DNA from: an uncultured Clostridia bacterium | GTDB lineage: Bacteria > Bacillota > Clostridia > Oscillospirales > Acutalibacteraceae | NCBI GenBank assembly: GCA_937898195.1 | Contig: CALEJD010000097.1 | Location: 1-25,542 of the forward strand | Direction of reading: 5' to 3' | Length of the DNA stretch: 25,542 nucleotides | Part shown: one piece after another, positions 1 through 7,400 of the stretch | Layout: every line of letters begins with the position of its first letter | Numbering within the stretch: the stretch's first letter is position 1 | Program-made: the position numbers and the translations under genes | Notes under the pieces: generated by a model | The model's database searches: none | What the model saw: the letters and a program-made list of their open reading frames with translations, nothing else | What the model was told of the DNA's origin: nothing

Positions 1-2
1 AA

Positions 3-737
3 AATATTTATAAAAGCTTTGGAAAAACAGAAGTCCTTAAGGGTATTGATTTTTCACTTGAAAAAGGCGAAGTTTTAGCGCTTATCGGTTCATCAGGTAG
101 CGGTAAAACTACATTGCTTAGATGCTTGAACTTTCTTGAAATGCCCGATAAAGGAACAATAAGTGTCAAAGACGAAGTTTTATATGAAGGCGATGCTAAC
201 GACAAAATTAATGATGAGCAAATTCGTCAGAACAGACTCCATTTTGGACTTGTTTTCCAGAATTTTAACTTGTTTCCACAATACACCGTTCTTAAAAACA
301 TTACATTAGCACCATCTTTATTAAAAAAAGGTACTGATGAAGAAATTAATAACAAAGCTTTAGAATTAATTAAAAGTGTTGGATTAGAGTCAAAAGTTAA
401 TTCATATCCTTGCGAATTATCAGGTGGTCAACAACAACGAGTGGCTATTGCTCGTGCCTTGGCTCTTTCACCAGATGTTCTTTGCTTTGACGAGCCTACA
501 AGTGCTCTTGACCCTGAACTTACAGGTGAAGTGCTTCGAGTAATCAAGGAACTTAAAAATGGCGAAAACACAATGGTGATTGTTACTCATGAAATGAATT
601 TCGCAAAGAATGTTTCTGATAAAGTAATATTTATGGCTGATGGTGTAATTGAAGAAATGGGACCGCCGGAAGAAATTTTTGATAATCCAAAGAGTCAAAG
701 ACTTAAAGAATTCTTGTATTCATCATTAAATAAATGA
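3..737 (+). CDS. Polar amino acid ABC transporter ATP-binding protein (5' end cut by window)
   Basis: This is the ATPase subunit of an ABC importer, probably GlnQ/ArtM-like for polar amino acids; it hydrolyses ATP at the inner face of the membrane. The frame is open from the left edge (nt 3), so the start codon lies outside. The visible 244 residues are nearly the usual ~250, so only a few residues are missing. In order: Walker A GSSGSGKTT (about nt 87-113), Q-loop region VFQNFNLFP, signature LSGGQQQRVAIARAL, Walker B LCFDEPTSALDPE and H-loop VTHEM. The EPTSALDPE form and overall length fit the PAAT family. Permease and binding protein would be expected to the left of the window. A hairpin terminator follows directly, so it is probably the last gene of its operon. 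The exact substrate cannot be told. Confidence 0.93.
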   Translation, partial: NIYKSFGKTEVLKGIDFSLEKGEVLALIGSSGSGKTTLLRCLNFLEMPDKGTISVKDEVLYEGDANDKINDEQIRQNRLHFGLVFQNFNLFPQYTVLKNITLAPSLLKKGTDEEINNKALELIKSVGLESKVNSYPCELSGGQQQRVAIARALALSPDVLCFDEPTSALDPELTGEVLRVIKELKNGENTMVIVTHEMNFAKNVSDKVIFMADGVIEEMGPPEEIFDNPKSQRLKEFLYSSLNK

Positions 738-738
738 G

Positions 739-766
739 AAAATCCGTCGTTAGACGGATTTTTCTT
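739..766 (+). terminator. Rho-independent terminator after the ABC ATPase
   Basis: A perfect 8-bp stem (AATCCGTC, 741-748; GACGGATT, 753-760) with a GTTA loop is preceded by A residues and followed by a T-rich run. It closes the ABC transporter operon and separates it from the cohesin gene. Confidence 0.88.
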
Positions 767-809
767 GTATTAGAGATACTTTTATGATAAAATGATATTG
801 GTGATAATT

Positions 810-1529
810 ATGAAAAAACTTTTTTCAATATTTCTTGCAACGATATTGACTATATCTTCATTCAGTGTTACTTGTTTTGCAGAAAGCTCTGTAAAACTCA
901 GTTTGAATAGTGAAACAGATACTGTTTATGCTGGCGATGAGTTTGTTGTTAAACTTATGATTAGTGATAACTCAAAAATGAGTGGTGCAGCCATTGATAT
1001 TAACTATGATAAAAACAAACTTGAATACGTTTCAGGCTCATTTGGTGGAATTTTAGATGATTCTGCAACTAAAAGCCTTAAAAATATCAATGGTGATAAA
1101 GCAAAAGTAAGATTTACTTATCTTTCACCGTCATCTTCTGTAACTTCACAAGGTGTTTTGGTTACCGTGAAATTTAAAGCACTCGAAAATGCATCAGGTA
1201 AAACAGATTTAACAGTTTCAGTTCCTAATCCGGGTGATTTTGTTGCACAGGATTTAACAAGATTAGCATATACTGTTGAAAATGCTAAGATTAATATTGT
1301 TGGTTCACCAACTGAAACAGAATCAGTATCTCAATCAGAAACCGAAACACAACCAGTTGAATCTTCAACTACTGAAACTACAACAAAGCCTGTTGAGAAT
1401 AATATTGACGACGATGACGATGTGAGCAAAACAATTATTGTTGTCGTTTTAGCCGGTGTAGCAATTCTCATAGTTGTTGCTTTATTGACAAGAAAACCTG
1501 AATCAAAAAAGAAAAAGAGGAAAAAATAA
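810..1529 (+). CDS. Membrane-anchored cohesin-domain surface protein
   Basis: This is a 239-residue secreted protein that probably displays one cohesin module on the cell surface. Residues 1-24 are a signal peptide with an AxA-like end (TCFA). Residues about 27-165 look like a cohesin (PF00963-type) beta-sandwich: a VKLSLNSETDTVYAGDEF strand pair, then SGAAIDINYDKNKLEYVSG, VRFTYLSPSS, LVTVKFKAL and a closing VENAKINIV. A Ser/Thr/Glu-rich linker (166-206, with an acidic DDDDD run), one membrane helix (207-226) and a basic KKKKRKK tail follow. I chose the ATG at 810 because GGTGAT lies just upstream and the signal peptide then begins MKKL; the in-frame ATG at 792 has no SD. Cohesins bind dockerins in cellulosome- or amylosome-like complexes; no dockerin is present here. 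The fold is likely; the partner is unknown. Confidence 0.8.
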   Translation: MKKLFSIFLATILTISSFSVTCFAESSVKLSLNSETDTVYAGDEFVVKLMISDNSKMSGAAIDINYDKNKLEYVSGSFGGILDDSATKSLKNINGDKAKVRFTYLSPSSSVTSQGVLVTVKFKALENASGKTDLTVSVPNPGDFVAQDLTRLAYTVENAKINIVGSPTETESVSQSETETQPVESSTTETTTKPVENNIDDDDDVSKTIIVVVLAGVAILIVVALLTRKPESKKKKRKK

Positions 1530-1720
1530 TGAAAAATATTATTATTGAAGAATGTCCTTATTGTGGCTCAACAAATCTAACAAAAGGCTATCAAATCAAT
1601 GATGGTATGGTTTATCGTGATAAAATAGCTTCTTTTGGCACTTTGATTGAGCACATAATTTGCAAAGAATGTGCAAGTGTAGTTTATAGCAAGGTAGAAA
1701 AACCAGAAATTCTTAAATAA
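1529..1720 (+). CDS. Small zinc-ribbon protein
   Basis: This 63-residue protein has two CxxC knuckles, CPYCGS near residue 9 and CKEC near residue 46, spaced as in a zinc ribbon that binds one structural zinc. No catalytic motif, signal peptide or membrane segment is visible, so it is cytoplasmic. Its ATG overlaps the stop codon of the cohesin gene by one base (TAATG) and the SD AGAGG sits inside the end of that gene, so the two are translationally coupled. Function is unknown; small proteins of this kind often bind nucleic acid or act as folding or regulatory adaptors, but nothing here decides this. Confidence 0.75.
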   Translation: MKNIIIEECPYCGSTNLTKGYQINDGMVYRDKIASFGTLIEHIICKECASVVYSKVEKPEILK

Positions 1721-1733
1721 TCAGTCTATTTAT

Positions 1734-1765
1734 TTAATCATCGCATATTATTAAACGGTGATTAA
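1734..1765 (+). promoter_or_regulatory. Hairpin hiding the SD of the 39-codon ORF
   Basis: TTAATCATCG (1734-1743) pairs with CGGTGATTAA (1756-1765), nine Watson-Crick pairs plus one U-G pair, with a 12-nt A/T-rich loop. The GGTGAT (1757-1762) that would start translation of the following small ORF lies wholly inside the 3' arm, so the fold would block ribosome binding. Regulation is inferred from pairing alone. Confidence 0.45.
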
Positions 1766-1766
1766 A

Positions 1767-1886
1767 ATGAATGATAATAAAAAACACATAACCAATGATG
1801 AAAAACTGAATATAATTGTTCATTTGATTGTAAATGGATATTTAACAAAAAATCAAATCAAGGCAATAATAAAACGGGGTAGTTAA
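1767..1886 (+). CDS. Mini-ORF, 39-residue helical protein
   Basis: ATG at 1767 follows GGTGAT at a 4-nt spacing, the same SD type used by the cohesin and lipoprotein genes in this window. The peptide begins MNDNKKHITNDEK, then has a hydrophobic helix-like stretch LNIIVHLIVNGYLTKNQIKAI and ends IIKRGS. The pattern hydrophobic helix, then NGYLTKNQIKAI, recalls the two short helices of SHOCT-like mini-domains, but the match is only by eye. The stop codon lies inside the loop of the downstream terminator, a typical gene-end layout, which supports a real gene. It is in line with the cohesin and zinc-ribbon genes, 46 nt downstream. Function unknown; it could be chance. Confidence 0.5.
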   Translation: MNDNKKHITNDEKLNIIVHLIVNGYLTKNQIKAIIKRGS

Positions 1887-1897
1887 CACCCCGTTTT
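1871..1897. terminator. Bidirectional terminator between convergent genes
   Basis: AAAACGGGGT (1871-1880) and ACCCCGTTTT (1888-1897) form a perfect 10-bp stem with a 7-nt loop. T runs follow on the + strand (TTTTTT) and, less cleanly, on the - strand. It serves the cohesin cluster (+) and the flavoredoxin gene (-), whose stop is at 1902. Confidence 0.88.
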
Positions 1898-1901
1898 TTC
1901 T

Positions 1902-2510
1902 TTATTCAATTGGTTCAAAATCTTCTGCACCGTGTTTGCAGAGTGGACAAACAAAGTCTGGTGGTAATTCTTCACCTTCATATACATAACCACAGATTTT
2001 GCAAACATAACCTTTTTTCTTTTTAGCTTCTGGCTTTGGTTTTATATGGTCGAAATAGTATTGATAAGTTGCAGATGGTACATCCGATAATGTTTCTGCC
2101 TCAGTAACATCTGAAATAAATAAAAGGTGAGTACCACAGTCGATTATATCTGTAACTGTACAAGAAATATAAGCGTTTGTACCTTCGCAGATAAAATATG
2201 TTCCGTTTTCAGTTCTGTAATGGTCATTATAGCCTGTAAATTTATCTGTATCACGACCACTTGCAAAGCCAAAGCGTTTAATTAAGTCAAATGTTACATC
2301 TTCTGAAATAACTGAAATGGTGAATTTTTTAGTTCTTTCAATCATTTCACAAGTATAATTGCTTCTATTTACGGCAATTGTGATTTTCTTTGGGTCACTT
2401 GTGATTTGACAAGCAGTATTGATAATACAGCCATTATCTTTTCCGTTTTCATTTGCACTTAATACAAATAAGCCGTAACTTAGTTTAAACATTGCTTCAT
2501 TTCTAATCAT
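1902..2510 (-). CDS. Flavoredoxin-rubredoxin fusion (high-molecular-weight rubredoxin, Hrb-like)
   Basis: The N-terminal ~155 residues form a flavin-reductase-like, FMN-binding split barrel (opening with the typical FKLSYGLFVLSA strand, then a conserved INTACQITSDP loop). After a KPKPEAKKKK linker comes a 36-residue rubredoxin-like domain with iron ligands C170, C173, C188 and C191. The short distance between the CxxC pairs (14 residues) matches the rubrerythrin-type rubredoxin domain, not a full rubredoxin. In acetogens this fusion is called Hrb and carries electrons from NADH to flavo-diiron proteins or peroxide-reducing partners. It likely works in cytoplasmic oxidative-stress defence. SD GGAG lies about 9 nt before the ATG. 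It is transcribed alone and divergently from the NhaC gene; none of its usual partners is in the window. Confidence 0.88.
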   Translation of the reverse strand: MIRNEAMFKLSYGLFVLSANENGKDNGCIINTACQITSDPKKITIAVNRSNYTCEMIERTKKFTISVISEDVTFDLIKRFGFASGRDTDKFTGYNDHYRTENGTYFICEGTNAYISCTVTDIIDCGTHLLFISDVTEAETLSDVPSATYQYYFDHIKPKPEAKKKKGYVCKICGYVYEGEELPPDFVCPLCKHGAEDFEPIE

Positions 2511-2538
2511 AAAATCAACTCCATTTCTTTACAAATTT

Positions 2539-2569
2539 ATTATAACACAAATTATGCCATGTGTACACA
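2539..2569 (-). promoter_or_regulatory. Promoter of the flavoredoxin gene with palindromic -35 region
   Basis: Read on the - strand: a perfect TATAAT -10 (2539-2544) lies 17 bp from a weak -35, TGTACA (2562-2567). That -35 sits in the centre of a perfect 10-bp palindrome TGTGTACACA (2560-2569), which could be an operator. No regulator gene is adjacent. Confidence 0.5.
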
Positions 2570-2598
2570 GTTTTTATTTGTCTTATCATTATAAAACA

Positions 2599-2627
2599 TT
2601 GACAAAATACGACAAATATGTTATCTT
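2599..2627 (+). promoter_or_regulatory. Promoter of the NhaC gene
   Basis: A perfect -35 TTGACA (2599-2604) is followed after 17 bp by TATCTT (2622-2627), a 4/6 -10 box. Transcription would start roughly 40 nt before the start codon, and the SD AAGGAGATG sits in front of the ATG at 2673. Confidence 0.5.
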
Positions 2628-2672
2628 TGACTATGTAATTTAGTGCATTAAATTGCAAAAGGAGATGTAAAA

Positions 2673-4307
2673 ATGAAAAGAAAGACAAGCCTTAAACTTT
2701 TAGCAGTTTTGGCTATTTCTGTTGTGTTGGTAATGACAATGACAGTGTTTGCTTTCGCAGAAGGTGAAAGTGAAGAAGTTGAATATGTAAGCAGATTCTA
2801 TTCAACAATTTTCTCACTTCTTCCACCTGTGATTGCTATTGCATTGGCACTTATCACAAAAGAAGTTTATTCTTCACTCTTTGTTGGTATTTTAGTTGGT
2901 GGTGGGCTTTATGCATTCGGTCCTAATGGATTCAGCATTGAAACAATGTTCAACACAATTATGACTGACGGTTTTATCGGTAAACTTGCTGATACTTGGA
3001 ACATGGGTATTATCATTTTCCTTGTTGTACTTGGAATTATCGTTGTTCTTATGAACAAAGCAGGTGGTAGCCGTGCTTATGGTGAATGGGCAAAGAAAAA
3101 GATTAAATCAAGAAAAGGCGCTTTGCTTGCAACATTTGGACTTGGCGCATTGATTTTCGTTGATGACTATTTCAACTGTCTCACAGTTGGTAGTGTTATG
3201 CGCCCTGTAACAGATACACATAAGATTTCACGTGCAAAGCTTTCTTATATTATTGACGCAACGGCAGCACCTGTTTGTATTATTGCTCCAATTTCTTCTT
3301 GGGCAGCAGCAGTTAGTGGCGTTGTTGAAGGCACAGATGGTCTTGAACTCTTTATTAAAACAATTCCATTTAACCTTTATGCACTGCTTACAATCGTAAT
3401 GGTTGTTATGATTTCTGCTCTTAATATTGACTTTGGTCCAATGAAAAAGCATGAACTCAATGCATTAAATGGTGACCTTTATACAACAGACTCAAGACCT
3501 TATGCAAATGTTGATGAGACACCTGTTACAACAAAAGGTAAGGTTATTGACCTTGTTCTTCCTGTCGTAATTCTTATTGCCCTTTGCATTGTAGGTATGG
3601 TTTATACTGGTGGGTTCTTCTCAGGTGAAAGCTTTATCAATGCATTTGCAAACTGCGATGCAGCTTATGGACTTGCTCTTGGCTCAATCATTGCACTTAT
3701 AGTAAATATTATTTACTTTATGGTAAGACGTGTTCTTTCATTCAAAGACTGCATGGAAGCAATTCCTGACGGTTTCAAAGCAATGGTTCCAGCAATTCTT
3801 ATTCTTACATTTGCTTGGACACTTAGCGCTATGACAAATAACCTTGGTGCAGATATATTTGTTGAAGGACTTGTTGATGCAACAGCTGGTAAGCTTACTT
3901 ACTTCTTACCTGCAATTCTTTTCATTGTTGCAGTTGGACTTGCTTTTGCTACTGGTACATCATGGGGTACATTCGGTATTCTTATTCCAATCATTGTTCC
4001 TCTTTTCGCACCAACAGATGTGTCTCTCGTTGTTTGTATCGCAGCTTGCCTTGCAGGTGCTGTTTGTGGTGACCACTGCTCACCAATTTCTGATACAACA
4101 ATTATGGCGTCAACAGGTGGCCAATGCGACCACGTTAACCACGTATCAACACAGTTGCCTTATGCATTAACTGTTGCAGCAATTTCATTTGTCGGTTATT
4201 TGATTGCAGGCTTTGTTCCAAATCCTTTGGTAGTTCTTCCTGTATCAATCGCTATGCTTGTTGCAGTTCTTCTTGTTATTAAAGCAGTGACAAAGAAAAA
4301 AGCATAA
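2673..4307 (+). CDS. NhaC-family Na+/H+ antiporter
   Basis: This 544-residue inner-membrane protein exchanges Na+ (or a related ion or organic pair, as in MleN-like members) for protons. Conserved NhaC features are visible: FVDDYFNCLTVGSVMRPVTD, then KLSYIIDATAAPVCIIAPISSWAA split by a loop, ATGTSWGTFGILIPI near residue 430, and GAVCGDHCSPISDTTIMAS near residue 465. About a dozen hydrophobic segments can be counted. Residues 1-29 look like a cleavable signal peptide (basic start, hydrophobic core, VFAFA end) ahead of the acidic EGESEEVE stretch, an addition beyond the core family. SD GGAG is close to the ATG. It stands alone between its promoter and terminator. Exact substrate uncertain: Na+, malate/lactate exchange, or other. 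Confidence 0.92.
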   Translation: MKRKTSLKLLAVLAISVVLVMTMTVFAFAEGESEEVEYVSRFYSTIFSLLPPVIAIALALITKEVYSSLFVGILVGGGLYAFGPNGFSIETMFNTIMTDGFIGKLADTWNMGIIIFLVVLGIIVVLMNKAGGSRAYGEWAKKKIKSRKGALLATFGLGALIFVDDYFNCLTVGSVMRPVTDTHKISRAKLSYIIDATAAPVCIIAPISSWAAAVSGVVEGTDGLELFIKTIPFNLYALLTIVMVVMISALNIDFGPMKKHELNALNGDLYTTDSRPYANVDETPVTTKGKVIDLVLPVVILIALCIVGMVYTGGFFSGESFINAFANCDAAYGLALGSIIALIVNIIYFMVRRVLSFKDCMEAIPDGFKAMVPAILILTFAWTLSAMTNNLGADIFVEGLVDATAGKLTYFLPAILFIVAVGLAFATGTSWGTFGILIPIIVPLFAPTDVSLVVCIAACLAGAVCGDHCSPISDTTIMASTGGQCDHVNHVSTQLPYALTVAAISFVGYLIAGFVPNPLVVLPVSIAMLVAVLLVIKAVTKKKA

Positions 4308-4325
4308 TTGAAAATATAAATTTAA

Positions 4326-4360
4326 AGACCTTATCCAAATTGGATAAGGTCTATTTTTAA
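4326..4360 (+). terminator. Terminator after the NhaC gene
   Basis: A perfect 12-bp stem AGACCTTATCCA (4326-4337) / TGGATAAGGTCT (4341-4352) with a 3-nt loop is followed by ATTTTT on the + strand. It also overlaps the end of the convergent lipoprotein gene (4357) and may act weakly in that direction. Confidence 0.85.
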
Positions 4361-5925
4361 TATGAGAATGAGTACGAATATTTTTCTGTGAAATCAAATT
4401 CTGCTTTAACACTTTCACCGTTTTCATAGAATGTGCATTCGCTAACACCATCAATATTATATTGCATTTTTGCGAGATAGCCACTATTATTGATAATAAA
4501 CATTACAGAACAAGGGGAGTAATAGGTTTTAAAATCGCCAACAGTTGCAACATTATCAAACCTAAACCCGTTTGCTATGGTGTTGATAGATGCAATGGGC
4601 TTTGCCTTGCTTGTTTCAGTAGATTTAAGATTGAAAACTATTACCTGACCACCACTACCCTTAGTAACTGAATAACTTTCAACATCATTCTCATTAAGAC
4701 TTGGTGAATTGCTTTGTGGCGGAATAAATGTGTTCAATTTTGTTCCATCTTCTGCAACTCCATTTGAAAAAGATTTAATCAGTTGCCGCGTACCATTTGC
4801 TTGGTCAAGAATCTGATTAACTCTTGATTTTGTAATTTCATTTGCACTGTTAATTTTTGTGTCAGATTCAAAATCCGTCATATCAATATTGATATTCTGA
4901 ATAACTGTAACAGTTGTGTCTGACTTATAATTCTTTGTTTTATTTAACGCGTTAATAACTACCTTTATAGCGTCTTTTAACGGCATTTCAGGTTTTGCAG
5001 TATCTGTTGTCTCTGGAATGTCGGAATTGTCTATAAAGCCTGTTTTATCGTCATTAAAGAGATAATCAAAACCAAAGTCAGAGTTTATTGTATATTTGCT
5101 GTCGAATTTCTCAATTTCAGTATTAAACTTCTTGTTTATAATCTTTTCAGTAAACAAGGTGTTGTAAATTGACATTTGATTTGCTCGAACGGATTTTAAT
5201 GTGTCAGCAAGACTTAATATGACAGATAACGAGTCATATACACTGTTTACTGACGATGCAACTACTGATGAATTATTAGTAGCAAAACCGTTGCAAAGTG
5301 AATGCAATGCTTTTAACAATTTATCATGAGCATTTCTAAAATCGTCAACTTGATATTCCTGTGGGTCAAACTGACTATAATCAAATTCTTTTGCTTTGTT
5401 GTAAATGCTTTCGAATTTTGAATAATCACCATTAGTGTTATATTCATTGAGATGTGTATGTAATTTGCTTATATATCCATTATCGTTTACACTGCTCATT
5501 AAAGCGTAAAGTTCGCTGAATCTCATAAAATTATTTGACTCAGCAAAATATCTTATATAAGCAAAGCTGGTGTAGTTTTTATTATCTGATGAAATATCAA
5601 GTAAAGAAGCAATATTCCAAAGCTTTCTGCAAGTTTCTGTAAAGTTGCTATTATACTTGGTAAGTGTATAGGGCTTCGTTAAATCGACTTTTTCTTTTTC
5701 AGTTAGCAAATTAAACTCCGTAACTAAAAGAAGTTTAACATCGCTTTTGATTTCAGAAAACTTTTCATCATTAAGCTCTGAAAGATATTGATAACATTCA
5801 TTATACTGTTTTTGTGCAAAAAACTCTTTAACTACATTTAATTTTTTTTCACCTGTTTTTACACAAGATGTAAACAAAAATACAAGGCAAAGAATTAAAG
5901 ACAATATTTTATTTATTCTTTTCAT
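4357..5925 (-). CDS. Uncharacterised lipoprotein, 522 residues
   Basis: I recognise no enzyme or known domain. The N-terminus MKRINKILSLILCLVFLFTSC is a lipoprotein signal with a lipobox-like LFTSC; Cys21 would be lipidated and the protein tethered outside the membrane. The mature part is polar, with helix-like stretches up to residue ~290 (Asn/Tyr/Lys/Glu-rich, resembling a repeat-like helical solenoid), a linker with PETTDTAKPEMP, and a C-terminal ~180 residues of alternating beta-like character ending YSYSFSY. The ATG at 5925 is chosen because GGTGAT lies 3-4 nt upstream and the lipoprotein signal then begins at residue 1; the longer in-frame ORF start at 6012 falls inside the neighbouring terminator. 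It has its own promoter, so it is probably a single-gene unit. Confidence 0.8.
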   Translation of the reverse strand: MKRINKILSLILCLVFLFTSCVKTGEKKLNVVKEFFAQKQYNECYQYLSELNDEKFSEIKSDVKLLLVTEFNLLTEKEKVDLTKPYTLTKYNSNFTETCRKLWNIASLLDISSDNKNYTSFAYIRYFAESNNFMRFSELYALMSSVNDNGYISKLHTHLNEYNTNGDYSKFESIYNKAKEFDYSQFDPQEYQVDDFRNAHDKLLKALHSLCNGFATNNSSVVASSVNSVYDSLSVILSLADTLKSVRANQMSIYNTLFTEKIINKKFNTEIEKFDSKYTINSDFGFDYLFNDDKTGFIDNSDIPETTDTAKPEMPLKDAIKVVINALNKTKNYKSDTTVTVIQNINIDMTDFESDTKINSANEITKSRVNQILDQANGTRQLIKSFSNGVAEDGTKLNTFIPPQSNSPSLNENDVESYSVTKGSGGQVIVFNLKSTETSKAKPIASINTIANGFRFDNVATVGDFKTYYSPCSVMFIINNSGYLAKMQYNIDGVSECTFYENGESVKAEFDFTEKYSYSFSY

Positions 5926-5959
5926 TTTATCACCAATAAGACAAAAAATTATCATATTA

Positions 5960-5988
5960 AATTTACCATAAACAACAGAAAGTGTCAA
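5960..5988 (-). promoter_or_regulatory. Promoter of the lipoprotein gene
   Basis: On the - strand, a perfect TTGACA (5983-5988) and TAAATT (5960-5965, 4/6) are separated by 17 bp and lie about 35 bp upstream of the start codon, just beyond the terminator of the preceding gene. Confidence 0.55.
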
Positions 5989-5990
5989 AT

Positions 5991-6019
5991 GAAAAAAGGG
6001 TATGAAAGTCATACCCTTT
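5991..6019 (-). terminator. Terminator after the M28 peptidase gene
   Basis: An 11-bp perfect stem (5995-6005 with 6009-6019, 3-nt loop) is followed by six T on the - strand. It marks the end of the padR-HAAS-M28 unit. Confidence 0.85.
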
Positions 6020-6037
6020 AAAAGTTTTAATTATATC

Positions 6038-7375
6038 TTACTTTTTCTGTGGACCGTTAAATCCGTTTTCTTCTTGGAAGTTAGCAATTTTATCAATAAC
6101 GCTAAGCACAACCTCAAAGCCTCTGCCAACTGTTGGTTCCATTTCAAAACGTTCTGCCTTGTCGTGGAATGTGTGATAGTACCAAGTGAGCATTGGGTTC
6201 TGTGCTGCAAATGTAACCGATTTAATACCACCACGAGTCATTGGTGTGCTGTCGCAACCACCAACAGGGTTGTGAATGCAACCGTTTGTTTTGCTTTCGA
6301 TACCCATTTCTTCGAATGTGTCTTTGAACATCTTTTCAAGGTCTGTGTCAAAACGGCAACCCTGCCAGTCGTCTTTAATAACAACTTCAAAATAGTCTTT
6401 ATCAGCAACAGAGTCAATGTTAATGTTCCATGCATTCTTTGTTAAATCATCATTTCTGTGCTTATGTACAAATGCCATTGAACCACGAAGACCTGCTTCT
6501 TCTGCACCACAGTTGCAATCAACGATACGGCAGTTTTTTGGCATCTTATCAGGATTTTCTTTGAAGTATTTGATAACTGCATAGCTGAGAGCACAACCTG
6601 TTGCGTTATCCATAGCACCTTTTGATGCCATTTCTTCGTCGCCATCATTCCACATAACAACGAAAGCACTACCGATTGCAGTAATCACAGGGATAAAGTT
6701 CAATAAAAGAACAAATATATTCATTGATTCTGACATTGCAGTTGCGTTTGCCCATTCAGCACCAAACATAAGACCGGCATAAATTATAGCCATAGCAACT
6801 GAAATACCTATATTAAGGAATACGCAAACAGCACCAAATCCAACTTTACCATAAGTTGTGATAAGACCATAGATTGGGCTTTCAGGATATTTAGATGCAT
6901 TTTCTGAGTGTTTCCAGTTCCAGCTTGTGTCTGTATGACCTGAAAGAATGATTGTGTAATCATATTTGCCATCTTCAGGAACTAATTCACCATATACATT
7001 CTGTGAAATCTTCTGCTTGAAGAACATATCAAACCATGGTTTGTAAAGGAAACAACTACATACAAGCCAAATTACCATCGCAATACCGATAAATGCCATT
7101 GCAAACCAAACGTGGAAATTATCAAGCGCAAAATATGTAAGTGCACTTAAAATAATACCAACCCAACCAGCATAGGGGAGTCCACCAATGCTTGAACGAG
7201 GGGAAACTGCAAATTCTTCTTTTTTTGCTTTAATGCCGATATCTTCAAGCTTTTTGCCCATATAATCAGCATATTTTCTTTCTCCTTCAGAGCCTGGAAG
7301 ACGTGAACCCATATTTTCAGCGTCTTTAACTATATCCCAAGCTTCTTGGACATACTTTCTTGATTCCTCTTTCAT
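6038..7375 (-). CDS. Membrane-embedded M28-family metallopeptidase
   Basis: A 445-residue protein with the full set of zinc-aminopeptidase (M28) ligands: H147 and D149 in SGHTD, D256 in AMDNATG, the catalytic/ligand pair E292-E293 in GAEEAGLRGS, D321 in NIDS, and H401 in YYHTFHD. The family normally cleaves N-terminal residues from peptides. Unusually, four hydrophobic helices are built in: about 68-84 and 88-112 before the first ligand, and 175-205 and 216-242 between H147 and D256, where soluble relatives have only a few tens of residues. No signal peptide is seen, and the basic residues before helix 1 suggest that all catalytic parts face the cytoplasm. Start at 7375 is set by GGAGG 7 nt upstream. 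It lies 60 nt behind HAAS protein B with no terminator between. Confidence 0.87.
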   Translation of the reverse strand: MKEESRKYVQEAWDIVKDAENMGSRLPGSEGERKYADYMGKKLEDIGIKAKKEEFAVSPRSSIGGLPYAGWVGIILSALTYFALDNFHVWFAMAFIGIAMVIWLVCSCFLYKPWFDMFFKQKISQNVYGELVPEDGKYDYTIILSGHTDTSWNWKHSENASKYPESPIYGLITTYGKVGFGAVCVFLNIGISVAMAIIYAGLMFGAEWANATAMSESMNIFVLLLNFIPVITAIGSAFVVMWNDGDEEMASKGAMDNATGCALSYAVIKYFKENPDKMPKNCRIVDCNCGAEEAGLRGSMAFVHKHRNDDLTKNAWNINIDSVADKDYFEVVIKDDWQGCRFDTDLEKMFKDTFEEMGIESKTNGCIHNPVGGCDSTPMTRGGIKSVTFAAQNPMLTWYYHTFHDKAERFEMEPTVGRGFEVVLSVIDKIANFQEENGFNGPQKK

Positions 7376-7400
7376 TGTAAAACCTCCAATGTCAATATAC

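Noticed and set aside
2511..2672. Riboswitch in front of the NhaC gene
   Set aside because: Only ordinary promoter elements are visible, and the predicted leader is about 40 nt, too short for known ion or metabolite riboswitches.
3844..4170. 108-codon + strand frame inside the NhaC gene
   Set aside because: Its peptide is Leu/Gln-rich low-complexity text from a shifted frame of a well-supported gene.
6002..6445. 147-codon + strand frame opposite the M28 peptidase
   Set aside because: It lies antisense to the conserved catalytic part; no SD and no domain. Treated as a shadow.
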